Source: Hymenobacter sp. YIM 151500-1 (GTDB lineage Bacteria > Bacteroidota > Bacteroidia > Cytophagales > Hymenobacteraceae). From it: a DNA stretch of 64,000 nucleotides. Positions 1-6,721 of the stretch are shown here, piece by piece. The stretch covers positions 4,298,001 through 4,362,000 of the forward strand of contig NZ_CP110139.1 in the NCBI RefSeq assembly GCF_025979885.1, written 5' to 3'. The notes below the pieces were generated by a model. The model worked only from the letters and a program-made list of their open reading frames with translations, had not been told where the DNA came from and searched no databases. Position 1 is the first letter of the stretch, and each line of letters opens with the position of its first letter. The translations under genes and the position numbers were made by a program.

Positions 1-1420
1 GTGCGGAAGCTAGGCCGCCTACCTCCACGCGTAGCGAGTGGCCACTCACTGGGTTTGGCGTCACGCGCAGTTCTCCGGTGGTAGTGCGGCCCCGTGTAGC
101 CAAGCCGATAGGGGCGCGGGCCGCCCGCAGCACGGCAAAACGGCTATTTTGGCCCGTCGCCGTAGCAGCTGCAAACCCCACAGCTACGGTGTTGCCATCA
201 GGCTGCTCTACCACATCGGTTAAACGGTCAACTGCGTCCTCGTTCACGGTCAGGTAGCTATTGAGGCCATAGGTGAGGTCGGGTTGGCCGGTGGGCAGCA
301 GCCGACGCAGGGCAAAATCGTTGTTGACGGAGCCAACCAGCAGGATTTTGGCATCAGCTAGCAAGCTCATTTCTGTGAAGTCGTTAGCAGTCAGCAAGCC
401 CAGGTTAACGGTGCCGTTGGTACCGAACGTTGCATCAAGAGTGCCGGTGGCGGTGAAGCGGGCCAGAAACAAGGAGGCAGTAGCCCCCCGCGTTTCACCT
501 AATACAAGGAATTGGCCACCGGGTAGCTCGCTCACAGAACGGCCAGCTACCGGGGCATTATCAAGCTGCCGCAGTTCGGCTACCCCTGCGGTGCCAAAAG
601 CCGGGTCGGCTGCGCCAGTGGGTAGGCGGCGCGCCACAATCAGTTGGCGAGTGATGGTACTGGAGCCACTTTCCGCCACGTCCTGGAATCCCACGGCTAT
701 GGCTCGCCCGGCGTTGTCAACGAAACCATCGGTGAAGCGGGCATAGCTGCGGCCAAGGTCGCCGACATAGCTGTTATCAAGAGTGCCGTTGGCTTGCAGC
801 CGATACACGGCGGGGTTGCCCGCCCCGATGGGGTAGTTGCCCGAATTAATGCCTACCCGATGGGCCATTACCAGCAACTCGCCCGTAGGCTGCCGGCCCA
901 CGCGCACGGGGTACCCGGCTACCGTGCCCCCGCAAACGTAGGTTATGCCATTGGTGCCAAACCCGGTATCGAGGGCACCCGTGGGTAGAAACCGCGCTAC
1001 AAAACTGGCTTTCGAAGCGGCCGAACCTGCTACCACCAGCTTGCCGTCGGCCTGTAAGGTCATGGCATAGGTAATAACCGGAACTGTGCCGGGGTTGGTA
1101 GCAAAGCACGGCGAACCGGTGGGCGGTGCAACAAGATAGGTGACCTTGCCATCCGTGCCGAACGTGGGGTCGAGGGCGCCAGTGGGATTGTACCGGGCTA
1201 TTTCCAGGCCCGCGGCGCCTTGCCCAGCCACTACTAGCTTACCATCGGGTTGCAAAACTACGGCGGCGGCAGCATCGGTGGTTGGCGCCGCCGTGAAGGT
1301 GGTAAATACCTTTCCGCCGGTACCAAATGTGGCGTCCAGGCCCGACTGCGCCTAGGCGGCGTGGCCTGCTACCAGCATGCCTACTACCTGAGCACATAAT
1401 CTGAATAAAGAATGCTTCAT
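1..1420 (-). pseudogene. Delta-60 repeat T9SS cargo protein, interrupted by in-frame TAG, cut by window edge
   Basis: The reverse strand from the ATG at 1420 encodes a signal peptide (MKHSLFRLCAQVVGMLVAGH, then AA), and codon 23 (1354-1352) is TAG. The same frame then stays open to the left edge. It encodes seven delta-60-type repeats, each with a core like LDATFGTGGKV followed by a stretch like QPDGKLVVAG, and near 47-61 the start of a type IX sorting domain (TPNPVSG). Every codon from the TAG to the edge was read by eye and no other stop or frameshift was found. A single CAG to TAG change at the predicted signal-peptide boundary (HAA-stop-AQSGLD) is the simplest explanation, so the gene is probably inactive or a sequencing error. 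Delta-60 proteins are large secreted surface proteins of unknown role. An imperfect -7 box (TACATTTC) lies at 1446-1453. The C-terminal end lies outside the window. Confidence 0.85.
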
Positions 1421-1522
1421 ACGTCATGGGGTTTATTTGACGCACGAAATGTACGAGTCTGCTATATACTTGTCTTTATCATATATAAAGTATTGGTAGA
1501 GCAACTGCCTTACAAAACCTAT

Positions 1523-3880
1523 CTACACCACCAGCAACCCCTTTTCCCGCAGCAACTGCCACGCCGGCGTTTGCAGAAACTGCTCAAACGATTGACCGGC
1601 GGCAGTCGGGTAGGAGACGGCAGCATCTTTCACTAGCACTTTGGTGTCGTAATCGGTGCTGAGGCGCGTAAGCAGCTCCAGCAGCCAGGGGCCTATAGCA
1701 GCAGGCACTTTCACCTCGAAGTCCTCGGCCTGTTCATAAAACGTAAGCACGGCGCGGCGGCCTTTCCGAGTGTCTTCGTAGCGCAGCTCGGGGGCGTGGC
1801 CCAGCCAGAACAAGCGGTTATTAAGACGAGCAGAATCGGGTTTGACCGGTTCTTGAAGGGCTTGCTGGATAAGCTGGCGCGGCACCGTGGGGCGCGGCAC
1901 TCGGAAATCAAACCAGAAGCTGAGCGGCTCAGTGAGGGCTACGCCGTGCAGGTAGTTGTACAGGGCTTTGCTCAGGCCGGGCCCGAACTGCTCGTGGTCG
2001 GTGCCGGTGGGGTCGTCGTGCCAGAGGTCGTTCCAAGCAAAGGGGCCGGGCTCGGGACCCACGGGTACCACCTGGTACTTCGCCGGGTTTTTGCCCACCG
2101 GCGAGTGGGCCGTCATCGAAAAGCGGTGCCAGTAGCCACTCTGCACAATGCCGGCCTCGAACAGCTGCCGTACCACTTCCAAGGAGTCCATGGTTTCCTG
2201 GGCGGTCTGAGTGGGGAAGCCGTACATGAGGTAGGCGTGCACCATGATGCCTGCTTGCGTGAAGCCATCTGTCACGCGGGCCACCTGGGCAATGGTTACG
2301 CCCTTTTCCATGAGGGCCAGCAGCCGGTCGGAGGCCACTTCCAGTCCGCCGCTCACGGCAATGCAGCCACTGGCGGCCAGCAGGCGGCACAGGTCGGGCG
2401 TGAAGGTTTTCTCAAACCGGATGTTGCCCCACCACGTGATGCTCACGCGGCGCTTCAGCAGCTCCACGGCCAGGTCGCGCAGGGCCAGGGGCGGGGCGGC
2501 CTCGTCCACGAAGTGAAAGCCAGTCTGGCCGGTTTGGGCAATAATCTGCTCGATGCGGTCCACGAGCAGGGCAGCGGGAGCGGTTTCGTAGCGGCTGATG
2601 TAGTCCAGCGTCACGTCGCAGAACGAGCAGCGCTTCCAGTAGCAGCCGTGGGCCACCGTGAGCTTGTTCCAGCGCCCGTCGCTCCAGAGGCGGTGCATGG
2701 GATTCAGCACCTCAATCACCGACAGGTATTCCGTCAGCGGCAAGTCCGAGTAGTCCGGCGTGCCCACTTCCGGGTGCGGAATGTCGGGGTAGGGCTGGTT
2801 GATGTACTGAACCTCGCCCGCGGTATTCCGAAGAAAAGTGCGTTGCAGGGGGAGTTGCGCCGCCGGAGCGTCCTGCTCCATCTGGCGTCCGCCTTGCCGA
2901 ACCGAAGGAAGACGCAAGCCAAGCATCTCTCCCGCTTCGTCCTCACGAGTAGAGTTAGCTAGAGGGAGAGATACTTGCCTAACGGCGACCTGCGGTTCGG
3001 CAGAGCGGACACCAGATGGAGTAGGACGTTCTTTTTCGACTGCCAGCCACTCTAGCAGCCGCAGCCAGGGACCTTCGCCGTCGTCGAGGGTCAGAAAGTC
3101 GATGTAGTCGAAAAAGCGCGGCTCCTGCAGCTGGCGCAGCTCGGTGTTGGGGTAGCCGCCGCCCATGAGCGTGTATGTGGCCGGGCATAATTCCTTCACG
3201 CGGCCCGCCAGGCGCAGGGCCCCGTACAAATTTCCCGGAAACGGCACCGTAAACCCTACCACGTCGGGCTGCACGCGAGCCAGCAGGTCGTCGAGCAGCT
3301 CCAGCAGCAGCTGATCCAGCAGGTTGGGCGGGGCTTGCAGAGCCTCGTGCAGGGCGTCGAAGGTGGTGGCCGACATGGCCAGCTTCTCGGCGTAGCGCGA
3401 AAAGCCAAACTGCGGCCCCACAGTTTCCTTGATTAGGTCGCCCAAGTCTTCGAGGTAGAGCGTGGCCAAGTGGCGGGCCTGGTCGGTGAGGCCCATGGTA
3501 CCGAAGGCCGCCTCCAGGTCGGCTACGTTGTCGAAACGGCTGGCTTCGGGTAAGAAGCGGCTATGGCAGATGCGCGGGGCCAGCGTGTTGTCCTTGTTCT
3601 GCAAAAACCGGATAACCGGCCCGATGGTGCTCAGGTAGCTCTGCTGGAGCCGCACCATGCGGCGGGCATTGTCGCTGAGGTTAAACCCGCCGGCCTCAAT
3701 GGCCGCAAACACCCGCGTCAGCCCCTCCCGCGAAAACAGCTTTAGCACCAGCTCCAAGCCCAGATCGGCCTGCCTCACATTGTAGCCGCGCCCGCCCAAA
3801 AAACCTTTCAGGTACGCCGTAGCCGGGTAGGGCGTATTCAGCTGCGTAAGCGGTGGGGTAATGAGTAGAATGCGGAGCAC
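1523..3880 (-). CDS. B12-binding-domain radical SAM protein
   Basis: A 785-residue protein with an N-terminal cobalamin-binding-like Rossmann region (LLITPPLTQLNTPYPATAYL near residue 5; QPDVVGFTVPFPGNL near 208) followed by a radical SAM core. The cluster motif is GCYWKRCSFCD, with Cys413, Cys418 and Cys421. This is a CX4CX2C spacing rather than the classical CX3CX2C. After it comes the TIM-barrel part (HFVDEAAPP, ITWWGNIRFEKTF, SGGLEVASDRLL). Such enzymes use a [4Fe-4S] cluster, SAM and often cobalamin for methylation or rearrangement; the substrate cannot be told. The start is GTG at 3880, almost touching a -7 box. Residues about 284-338 are encoded by an inserted foldback repeat (separate entry), in a linker between the two domains. 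The gene stands alone, but a B12 uptake operon lies 3 kb away. Confidence 0.85.
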   Translation of the reverse strand: MLRILLITPPLTQLNTPYPATAYLKGFLGGRGYNVRQADLGLELVLKLFSREGLTRVFAAIEAGGFNLSDNARRMVRLQQSYLSTIGPVIRFLQNKDNTLAPRICHSRFLPEASRFDNVADLEAAFGTMGLTDQARHLATLYLEDLGDLIKETVGPQFGFSRYAEKLAMSATTFDALHEALQAPPNLLDQLLLELLDDLLARVQPDVVGFTVPFPGNLYGALRLAGRVKELCPATYTLMGGGYPNTELRQLQEPRFFDYIDFLTLDDGEGPWLRLLEWLAVEKERPTPSGVRSAEPQVAVRQVSLPLANSTREDEAGEMLGLRLPSVRQGGRQMEQDAPAAQLPLQRTFLRNTAGEVQYINQPYPDIPHPEVGTPDYSDLPLTEYLSVIEVLNPMHRLWSDGRWNKLTVAHGCYWKRCSFCDVTLDYISRYETAPAALLVDRIEQIIAQTGQTGFHFVDEAAPPLALRDLAVELLKRRVSITWWGNIRFEKTFTPDLCRLLAASGCIAVSGGLEVASDRLLALMEKGVTIAQVARVTDGFTQAGIMVHAYLMYGFPTQTAQETMDSLEVVRQLFEAGIVQSGYWHRFSMTAHSPVGKNPAKYQVVPVGPEPGPFAWNDLWHDDPTGTDHEQFGPGLSKALYNYLHGVALTEPLSFWFDFRVPRPTVPRQLIQQALQEPVKPDSARLNNRLFWLGHAPELRYEDTRKGRRAVLTFYEQAEDFEVKVPAAIGPWLLELLTRLSTDYDTKVLVKDAAVSYPTAAGQSFEQFLQTPAWQLLREKGLLVV
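2869..3028. mobile_element. Foldback (MITE-like) element inserted in-frame in the radical SAM gene
   Basis: An imperfect palindrome of about 160 bp. Its ends are a 24-bp inverted repeat (left CGTCCTGCTCCATCTGGCG..., right the reverse complement, with two mismatches), and the similarity continues inward through GCCGAACCG and ATCTCTCCC blocks. The same blocks in the same order (CATCTGGCGTCCGC, GCCGAA, AGCATCTCTCCC) recur in the intergenic element at 9153-9260, so this is a dispersed family. Here it is read through without a stop and adds about 53 residues to the radical SAM protein. No transposase is present, so any mobility would be in trans. Confidence 0.75.
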
Positions 3881-3884
3881 AGCA

Positions 3885-3892
3885 CAAAGGTA
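3885..3892 (-). promoter_or_regulatory. -7 box TACCTTTG directly before GTG start
   Basis: A perfect match to the Bacteroidota -7 consensus TAnnTTTG on the minus strand, ending five bases before the GTG start of the radical SAM gene. Transcription from it would begin at or within a few bases of the start codon, giving a leaderless or nearly leaderless mRNA. No TTTG is seen at the -33 position. Confidence 0.55.
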
Positions 3893-3898
3893 CTTTGA

Positions 3899-4106
3899 TA
3901 GACCTGAGACTGTGAGACATGAGAGGTGAGACTTTCGTTCTTCTCGTGGAGGTGAGACATGAGAAGTGAGACGTTGTTCTACTGGTGTTACGTCAGCACG
4001 AAGTCTCGCTTCTCATGTCCTACTGTCTTAGGTCTACCGCCTCACTTCTACAAAAAATGAGAGGCGAGAACCAGTCTCACCTCTCACTTCTAGTATCTAA
4101 TCTCTA
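3899..4106. repeat. Foldback repeat cluster, GTGAGA-word family
   Basis: A first foldback spans 3899-4036. Its arms TAGACCTGAGACTGTGAGAC and the reverse complement of GTCCTACTGTCTTAGGTCTA pair imperfectly, and an internal GACATGAGAAGTGAGAC pairs with GTCTCGCTTCTCATGTC. A second, smaller hairpin follows (GAGAGGCGAGA with TCTCACCTCTC). The arms are built from repeated GTGAGAC/ATGAGAGG words. It lies between the start of the radical SAM gene and the end of the AraC-type regulator gene, and shares its words with 5482-5584 and 22593-22695. Confidence 0.75.
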
Positions 4107-4109
4107 AAC

Positions 4110-4682
4110 TCAGGCCAGCTGGTCTAAGGACAACCGCTTGGGCAGCAGGTCGCGGCGGAATTCGCTGACGGAACGGCCCGTCACCTGGCGGAACTGGTTG
4201 CTGAGGTGCTGGCCGGAGCTGTAGCGCAGCTGCTCGGCTATTTCGCTTAGGGTCATTTCGTTGTAGCTGAGCATTTCCTTAACCTGCTCAATCTTGAGGC
4301 GGATCAGGTACTTCTCAATGGTTAGGTTGGCTGTGCGCGAAAACACCTTGCTCAGGTGGGAGTAGGTAGCGGCAAACCGGTCGGTGAGGAAGGCCGAGGT
4401 AGTGAGCGGCATGCGGGCCGTGCGCAGGTGGTCGAGGTACTCAACCAAAGCGGTTTTGATTTGCTCGGTCAGCTGCTCGGCCCGGCCCATCAGCACATCG
4501 AAGCCGGCTTCGCGCAGCAGTGGCGCCACCGAGGCCGGGTCGGCGGGGGTAGTGTGGTCGAGTTGAGCCTGGCCCAGCTGCACGTCGGTGGGCCGGTAAC
4601 CAGCTTGTTCCAAAAGGCTGCGCACGGCATCAATGCAACGCGGGCAAACCATGTTTCTGATGTGGAGGAGCGTTGTTTTCAC
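4110..4682 (-). CDS. HMA-like domain fused to AraC-family regulator
   Basis: A 190-residue protein. Residues 1-70 look like a heavy-metal-associated ferredoxin-like fold: HIRNMVCPRCIDAVRSLL has the MxCxxC metal site (Cys13, Cys16) and the end REAGFDVL matches the family. Residues from about 90 form an AraC-type double helix-turn-helix (MTLSEIAEQLRYSSGQHLSN, FRQVTGRSVSEFRR). Bacteroidota use this fusion in small regulators that may sense copper or another thiophilic metal; this is inference, since no metal transporter lies nearby. I chose GTG at 4682 (MKTTLLHIRNM), although a TTG lies two codons upstream. It starts 12 bp after the stop of the small membrane protein gene and is probably co-transcribed with it. 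Confidence 0.75.
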   Translation of the reverse strand: MKTTLLHIRNMVCPRCIDAVRSLLEQAGYRPTDVQLGQAQLDHTTPADPASVAPLLREAGFDVLMGRAEQLTEQIKTALVEYLDHLRTARMPLTTSAFLTDRFAATYSHLSKVFSRTANLTIEKYLIRLKIEQVKEMLSYNEMTLSEIAEQLRYSSGQHLSNQFRQVTGRSVSEFRRDLLPKRLSLDQLA

Positions 4683-4694
4683 GGACAATGAAGG

Positions 4695-5024
4695 TTAATC
4701 AACCCGCGTAGCGGGACGGGTGGCGGTACGAGACGAAGCCGGGCGGGACCGTCGAACCGGCACTGCGGCCGGCGTTTCAGTCCACTCTTTCCCAAACCAG
4801 TGTGCGGCAGCCCAGTTAACAAAAGGAACAACTCCCAGAAACGTAACTGCCAGCAGCCAGAAAAATACGAAAAAAGCTCCGAACAGCCGGCCGAAGAACT
4901 GGTCCTGCACCCCAAAGAGGTACGCCACCAGCACCAGCGCCAGCACCAGGCTCACACCTGCCAGCACAGCCGCCCGCCGAAGCAAGAACCTATACGCAGG
5001 GAATGAACGGAAGGTGCGGCTCAT
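4695..5024 (-). CDS. Small two-helix membrane protein
   Basis: A 109-residue protein of unknown function, MSRTFRSFPAYRFLLRRAAV at the start. Two hydrophobic segments are visible (about residues 18-38, VLAGVSLVLALVLVAYLFGV, and about 47-70, FGAFFVFFWLLAVTFLGVVP), followed by a basic, Arg/Thr-rich cytoplasmic-looking tail. The frame extends further upstream to 5135, but the ATG at 5024 is preferred because a perfect -7 box lies 20 bp before it and the upstream part has no protein-like composition. The HMA/AraC regulator gene follows 12 bp downstream, so the pair probably forms one transcript. Confidence 0.65.
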   Translation of the reverse strand: MSRTFRSFPAYRFLLRRAAVLAGVSLVLALVLVAYLFGVQDQFFGRLFGAFFVFFWLLAVTFLGVVPFVNWAAAHWFGKEWTETPAAVPVRRSRPASSRTATRPATRVD

Positions 5025-5044
5025 AGCAACAAACTTGGGGGCAA

Positions 5045-5052
5045 CAAATATA
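5045..5052 (-). promoter_or_regulatory. -7 box TATATTTG
   Basis: A perfect TAnnTTTG box on the minus strand, 20 bp before the ATG at 5024. It supports that start and a two-gene transcript with the HMA/AraC regulator. No TTTG is seen at -33. Confidence 0.6.
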
Positions 5053-5200
5053 CAGACGCGGCGCGGCTGCACTGGCGCGTGCGGACTTGTAGCGCAACAG
5101 CCCCCGTGCGGGTTGCCCCGCGGGCGAAGCACCAAAAAACCAGCGCCGCAGTCAGCCGTACAGCAGGGGTACTATTGACCCTTCAGCCCCCTGTAAACTC

Positions 5201-5476
5201 ATGAAAACGTTTTCTGTTTTCCGCCCGGCCTTGGCCGCCGCTCTGCTCCTGACCTCTTCCCTCGTGGCCTGCAACACCGGCACCGAAGCCGGCGACACCA
5301 ATGTGGAGCGCGGCGCCGTCAAAACCAAAGACCCCAGCGCATCTCAGTCTTCCACCGTAACCGGCGACTCCGCCACCTCGGGCACGGCCCGGCAAAACCC
5401 CGGCCCCTCAAACCGCAAGGTGTACGAAGACGCCGCCGACCGCAAAGACCGAAACAACGACGGCCTGGCGGACTAG
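5201..5476 (+). CDS. Small secreted lipoprotein
   Basis: A 91-residue protein with a lipoprotein signal peptide (MKTFSVFRPALAAALLLTSS, then LVAC with the lipidated Cys at residue 24). The mature part is short, hydrophilic and Ser/Thr/Asp-rich and ends KVYEDAADRKDRNNDGLAD, where the last part resembles a single calcium-binding DxNxDG motif. No family is recognised. It is probably anchored in a cell-envelope membrane. It is monocistronic, and the perfect foldback at 5482-5584 follows its stop and can serve as terminator. Confidence 0.7.
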   Translation: MKTFSVFRPALAAALLLTSSLVACNTGTEAGDTNVERGAVKTKDPSASQSSTVTGDSATSGTARQNPGPSNRKVYEDAADRKDRNNDGLAD

Positions 5477-5481
5477 TTATC

Positions 5482-5584
5482 AGAAGTGAGACTATGAGAA
5501 GTGAGAGGTGAGACTGTCGTTCTGCTGGCCTGGCTAGGTTGCAGAACGACAGTCTCACCTCTCACTTCTCATAGTCTCACTTCT
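5482..5584. repeat. Perfect 44-bp foldback between convergent genes
   Basis: The arms 5482-5525 and 5541-5584 are exact reverse complements over 44 bases with a 15-base loop. The arm consists of AGAAGTGAGACT followed by GAGAAGTGAGAGGTGAGACT-type words and ends GTCGTTCTGC. It sits five bases after the small lipoprotein gene and five before the end of the convergent beta-propeller gene, so it would act as a very strong bidirectional terminator. The core is shared with 22593-22695 and in part with 3899-4106. Confidence 0.9.
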
Positions 5585-5589
5585 AACTT

Positions 5590-6684
5590 CTAATAAAACA
5601 CAAAGCCGTTCGGGCCAATGTTGACGGTGAAGGAGTCGATGGCTGCGCCGTTGCTGCGGTAGCGAATCACCTTATCGGCGGCGGTGAAGGAGCCGATGCC
5701 GCCATAGATGGCGTTATCCTGTGGGTCGACGCCCAGGCCGTAGAAGCGGCGGCGAATCAGGGGGGCGGTGGGCAGGTTGGCGTCGCCGATGCCCAGCGTG
5801 TACACGCCGTTCTGGTAGGTATAGTATAGCTGGTTGCGGGCCCCGTTGATGGTCAGCCGGCCGGGGGCGCTGCGGTTCGATTCCACTTCGCGCTTGGTGG
5901 CGGTGAGCTGGTCGGGCGTAATCAGGGCCAGGCTGCCCTTGGTGGTGCGGGCGTAATCCACGGAGAAGTCGGGGTTATAGGCCACCCGGCCGCCACACAG
6001 CACCCACACATTGCCGTTGCGGTCCAGGGCTAGGCTGTTGGGCGCGTCGCCCACCGGTATGGTGCCTTCCACGGCGTCGGTCGTGGTGTTGATGACCGTA
6101 ACCGTGTTTTCGCCGCTGTTGGTGACGTAGAGGCGGGAGCCAGCCACCAGCAGCTGCTCAGGCTGCCGGCCTACGGCAATGGTTTTGGTCACCGCGTTGG
6201 TTTTCAGGTCCAGCACCGACACCTGCCCGGCCGAAGCTGAGTACGACACGGTTTCCGTCACGTAGCCCTTGGCCGACGAAGCCGCCGCGAAGTAGCGGGG
6301 CAGCTTCAGGCCCGCAATAGTGGCCTTGGACCGAAACTTGGCCAGGGACACGACCTCCACTTTGTTGCTGTTGTTGACCACGATGTAGCCGAGGCTATCC
6401 TGCACGGCCATGCTCTGGGCCACGTCGCCGAGGGCCCGGCCGTTGGTGCTGCTAAACAGGGTGCGGTTGGTGACGGTGGCGCTGGCCTTACTGAACAGGC
6501 TGATGTCGGCGTTGGAGCGCATAAAGTTGCCTTCATTCACCACAAATACAGACTTGGTGACAATGGGCTGCTCGGTGGGCTCGGGGTCCTTGTCCGGGTC
6601 GCAGGCGGCGAGGCTGAAGGTGGCGGCGGTGCCTAGCAGCAGGCGCAGAAGGGGAGTGCGCGAAAGAGAGGAAAAGCAGGTCAT
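5590..6684 (-). CDS. YncE-like beta-propeller lipoprotein, BtuG-type candidate
   Basis: A 364-residue protein starting MTCFSSLSRTPLLRLLLGTA with a lipobox ending LAAC. The rest is repeated propeller blades: YIVVNNSNKVEVVSL, GQVSVLDLKTNAVTKTIAVG, LYVTNSGENTVTVINTTT and PNSLALDRNGNVWVLCGG are YVTN-type units. It ends NIGPNGFVFY. A TTG at 6714 would add ten residues, but the ATG at 6684 gives the cleaner signal peptide. The gene starts 38 bp after the BtuB-like receptor gene on the same strand, under the same cobalamin riboswitch. In Bacteroides, the surface lipoprotein BtuG is a seven-bladed propeller that binds vitamin B12 and docks on BtuB. The location and fold make that role likely here, but sequence identity to BtuG was not tested. 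Confidence 0.75.
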   Translation of the reverse strand: MTCFSSLSRTPLLRLLLGTAATFSLAACDPDKDPEPTEQPIVTKSVFVVNEGNFMRSNADISLFSKASATVTNRTLFSSTNGRALGDVAQSMAVQDSLGYIVVNNSNKVEVVSLAKFRSKATIAGLKLPRYFAAASSAKGYVTETVSYSASAGQVSVLDLKTNAVTKTIAVGRQPEQLLVAGSRLYVTNSGENTVTVINTTTDAVEGTIPVGDAPNSLALDRNGNVWVLCGGRVAYNPDFSVDYARTTKGSLALITPDQLTATKREVESNRSAPGRLTINGARNQLYYTYQNGVYTLGIGDANLPTAPLIRRRFYGLGVDPQDNAIYGGIGSFTAADKVIRYRSNGAAIDSFTVNIGPNGFVFY

Positions 6685-6721
6685 AGAAAAAGAAGGTGGA
6701 AAACGAAAAAACAAGGAGGAG

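Noticed and set aside
273..1355. Plus-strand open frames at 273-746, 644-988 and 1140-1355
   Set aside because: The minus strand in this region is a continuous delta-60 repeat coding frame; the plus-strand frames are its shadows.
1796..2962. 388-codon plus-strand frame opposite the radical SAM gene
   Set aside because: No family features; the minus strand carries the complete radical SAM motifs.
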